Of a stretch of 64,000 nucleotides of DNA, positions 61,862 to 64,000 are shown in pieces (position 1 is the first letter of the stretch; every line of letters begins with the position of its first letter). The DNA is from Roridomyces roridus (taxonomy: Eukaryota > Basidiomycota > Agaricomycetes > Agaricales > Mycenaceae): positions 1,426,001 to 1,490,000 of the forward strand of contig JARKIF010000003.1 in assembly GCA_029378245.1 (NCBI GenBank), read 5' to 3'. Both the position numbers and the translations under genes were made by a program. Below the pieces are notes generated by a model. That model saw nothing but the letters and a program-made list of their open reading frames with translations, ran no database searches and was not told the DNA's origin.

Positions 61862-62189
61862 ACACTTTTTTACACTACGGCGGAGATAGTAGCAGAGGTC
61901 ATACAATACAATCGTTGACGGAAACTCTACTAAAAAGAGCAAGTTGGTTCCCCGCGGAATGCTTCTGACAGAAATGTGTGAGAAGCGTGGCCCGGAAGGT
62001 TTTGGATGGATGTAGCCGCAGGCCTTGTGTTTTTGCCATTTGGACATTGAAATGAAATAAACGCGAGTGATCGATTCCAGATTGATCTTCAGACACCCGG
62101 CCACGCAGGAATTTTTATGCCATAACTCCCCATGTGTTTACGCGCCCCTTATATACGGTGCCCTCGCCTGAGGGCTGCTTCCGTGACCC
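61862..62189. other. intergenic with TATA element of the Tcp11/Sok1 gene
   Basis: About 330 bases. TATATA at 62150-62155 lies 35-40 bases before the next ATG, following GC-rich CGCGCCCC. The rest is the V-ATPase 3' flank; nothing else was recognised. Confidence 0.45.
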
Positions 62190-64000
62190 ATGGACCCTCT
62201 CGCCCATGAGTTCCCCCTCAACCGCAAGCGCAAGGCTGACGAGGACGACCGGCCCCAGAAGCGTCAAAAGAAACCCATCCCGCCCCCACGCCGTCTTCTG
62301 CGTCGTCGCAGCCCAACTCACCACCGACTAGGCAACGATATCGAGGACATTGGCATTGTCTCCCATGCAGACCCAGGCCCCTCGAGTGGCTCGCTGCTGC
62401 GGCTCAGGGACACCACCTCTCCCTCCTCCATTCCCATCGACCCCAATTCTGCCCATATCCCGCCGCTGCTGCCGCCTATCAATCGGTCCACCCTCGCAGA
62501 GCTCGACCTGGAAGTTATTATACGAAATCCCCAACTGCGTGCGTCCACACTGCTCTATTGGCACCGAATTTCGCGCTCATTTTTTGGTCCAGGACACGAT
62601 CTACTGTTTGATCCCGGGCTCCAGTTTCGACCTACGACGACGGATCGGAAAACAGGGCGGGCGGAGAGGTACTGGGCTGCCATCACGTGCGAGCTCGACT
62701 CGGGCTGCACTTGTGTCTCATTCGACGTCCGCGGAAAGCCACATGCGACCATCTGCGCCTGCGCCCATGTATCCATTCCCTCGGCCAACCCCGTCGTCGC
62801 GTTTTCCCCCTACGCTTCACGTCGTCACGCTCCGAATGCCCTCTCGAATTCGCCCGCTCCTGGACGAGTTTCTAGAGGTGCTTCTTCCTCGTGATACAAC
62901 CGCTTTCCAACATTGCCGGCGCCCAGCTTAGTCCGAGCAAGTCACAGCAGGCGGAGCACAGCGCACAGGCGGCGTATATACGCTCCGTGTTCGATCCAGC
63001 CCTTATCCAGCAAGAGCTTAAGCACAAGCTCTTTGATCCCTCGGGCCTCTTCCGCGCCATCGGTCGTTACGCTTCAGGGGCACTGTGCCCCAATGCGGGA
63101 TCAAGCTGTCGAGCTCATGGTACAGGTGGCACAGACCTGTGCTCCAGGGGGACAAGGGAGCAAGGCTGACGCGGTTAAGGCGGTCCGTATGTGCATGGAC
63201 ATCTAGAGCTCATGAAATTGGCTGAGTGTTCATTTCCGAGTGCCACTAGCCGATGCTTATTCTATTGTTGCAGGATATCGCCAACCACCAATTGCAAACA
63301 CTGCGGCCGTTCCTGATTCGGACCTCTGGGCAGTTTGAACTGCGATCGTTCAGGAACCGGAAAAGCTGCAGCTTTCAAAACACCCGGGAATGGCTTGGAG
63401 CCGCCCACTCCGCTTTGCTTGATCGCAAGGATCCCATTCCGCACCCCCTTTATCCTTCAACATATCTCCGCTACCAATCCCTGCAGAGGAATCAGCAAAT
63501 ATACTTGGCGACCCTAAAAGGCTTGACCGATCTCGTATTTACGAGTCCCTCTCCCGCACACCTCGCCCCGCTACCGGTCGCCACCACTCCGCTCTCCCAG
63601 GCGACACTGCCGACGATCTCCTCTTTGCCCGGCTACCCCGAGACGGCGTATTTGGATAATGCTCGGCTTCTCTTGCTCAGCACAGATGCCGCGGACCTCA
63701 CCGCGTTGTACATGTTTTTACTCTTGTACCGGCAACTCCGATTCTCCGGTTCCACAAAGTCGCCCAGTCCCTCGCCGCGCTCAACTGTAGATGAATGGGA
63801 GGTGGTGAGAATCAAGCGGGAGATCCGTGACATCGGTTCCTCTCGTCTCGGTTACTCATTTCATTGCGGTGCTTCGAACCGACTTGGATTCGGAAGAGGT
63901 CGAAAAGTGGCGTTCCATGAAGCAGAACGTGGTGCTTCAAATCGCCATGCGCGCTCGGAATGTCAGTCCCGAGCCATCCGCGATCCCTGGTGTTGTGGAC
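62190..64000 (+). CDS. SOK1: Tcp11/Sok1 family protein, 5' part only
   Basis: The start ATG 62190 gives MDPLAHEFPLNRKRKADEDD, a basic nuclear-localisation-like N-terminus (QKRQKKPIPPPRRLLRRR). A Pro/Ser region precedes the Tcp11 core: LAELDLEVIIRNPQL-RHDLLFDPGLQFRPTTTDRK, AERYWAAITCEL. Then MPSRIRPLLDEFLEVL, SVFDPALIQQELKHKLFDPS, CAPMRDQAVELMVQVAQTC and MDILELMKLDIANHQLQTLR. Yeast Sok1 acts in the cAMP/PKA pathway as a multicopy suppressor; animal Tcp11 is linked to sperm PKA signalling. Several short introns. Coding continues at the window edge, so the C-terminus is missing. Confidence 0.85.

Overview
The window is 64 kb of gene-dense nuclear DNA from a basidiomycete fungus, most likely an Agaricomycete. 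Genes are packed on both strands with gaps that are often under 150 bases. Most are broken by several short GT-AG introns of about 45-60 nt with CTGAC/CTAAC-type branch sites. The repertoire includes basidiomycete-typical families: a DUF6533 seven-helix protein, F-box/LRR proteins, an Ala/Thr-rich secreted protein and an HNH-like hypothetical. Gene models were read by eye from reading frames and splice signals, so starts and exon edges are approximate unless stated.

Layout. 0-7.2 kb: 3' end of an auxin-efflux-carrier-like transporter, a divergent CK1-family kinase, pyruvate decarboxylase, and a Rax1-like RGS membrane protein whose upstream region holds a perfect 20-bp hairpin. 7.4-11.2 kb: a secreted protein with an internally duplicated domain, and a small mitochondrial coiled-coil protein. 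11.2-19.7 kb: POP1 (RNase P/MRP), a Borealin-domain protein, an Erg26-like sterol dehydrogenase, and a PLK4-like polo kinase whose catalytic residues look degenerate. 20-30.3 kb: a universal stress protein, an HNH-like hypothetical, an M3 oligopeptidase, ceramide synthase, Cdc123, and a C2H2/RING protein. 30.4-37.7 kb: ribosomal protein S19, two F-box proteins, a DUF6533 membrane protein and a SUR7/PalI-like membrane protein. 38-47 kb: Grc3 polynucleotide kinase, Mps1 kinase, an uncharacterised protein, nitronate monooxygenase, and a PIF/Harbinger-like MITE. 47-64 kb: sterol glucosyltransferase (Atg26/UGT80), DAHP synthase, Tim9, Bud22, tubulin cofactor D, V-ATPase subunit B, and the start of a Tcp11/Sok1 protein.

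These are mostly housekeeping genes and do not form a biosynthetic cluster. Recurrent themes are mitosis (Borealin, PLK4-like, Mps1, tubulin cofactor D), RNA and ribosome biogenesis (Pop1, Grc3, Bud22, S19, Cdc123) and membrane lipids (Erg26-like, ceramide synthase, sterol glucosyltransferase). The most unusual items are the hairpin with an embedded 9-codon uORF, the PLK4-like pseudokinase, the recent intragenic duplication in the secreted protein, and the MITE with a TAA target duplication.
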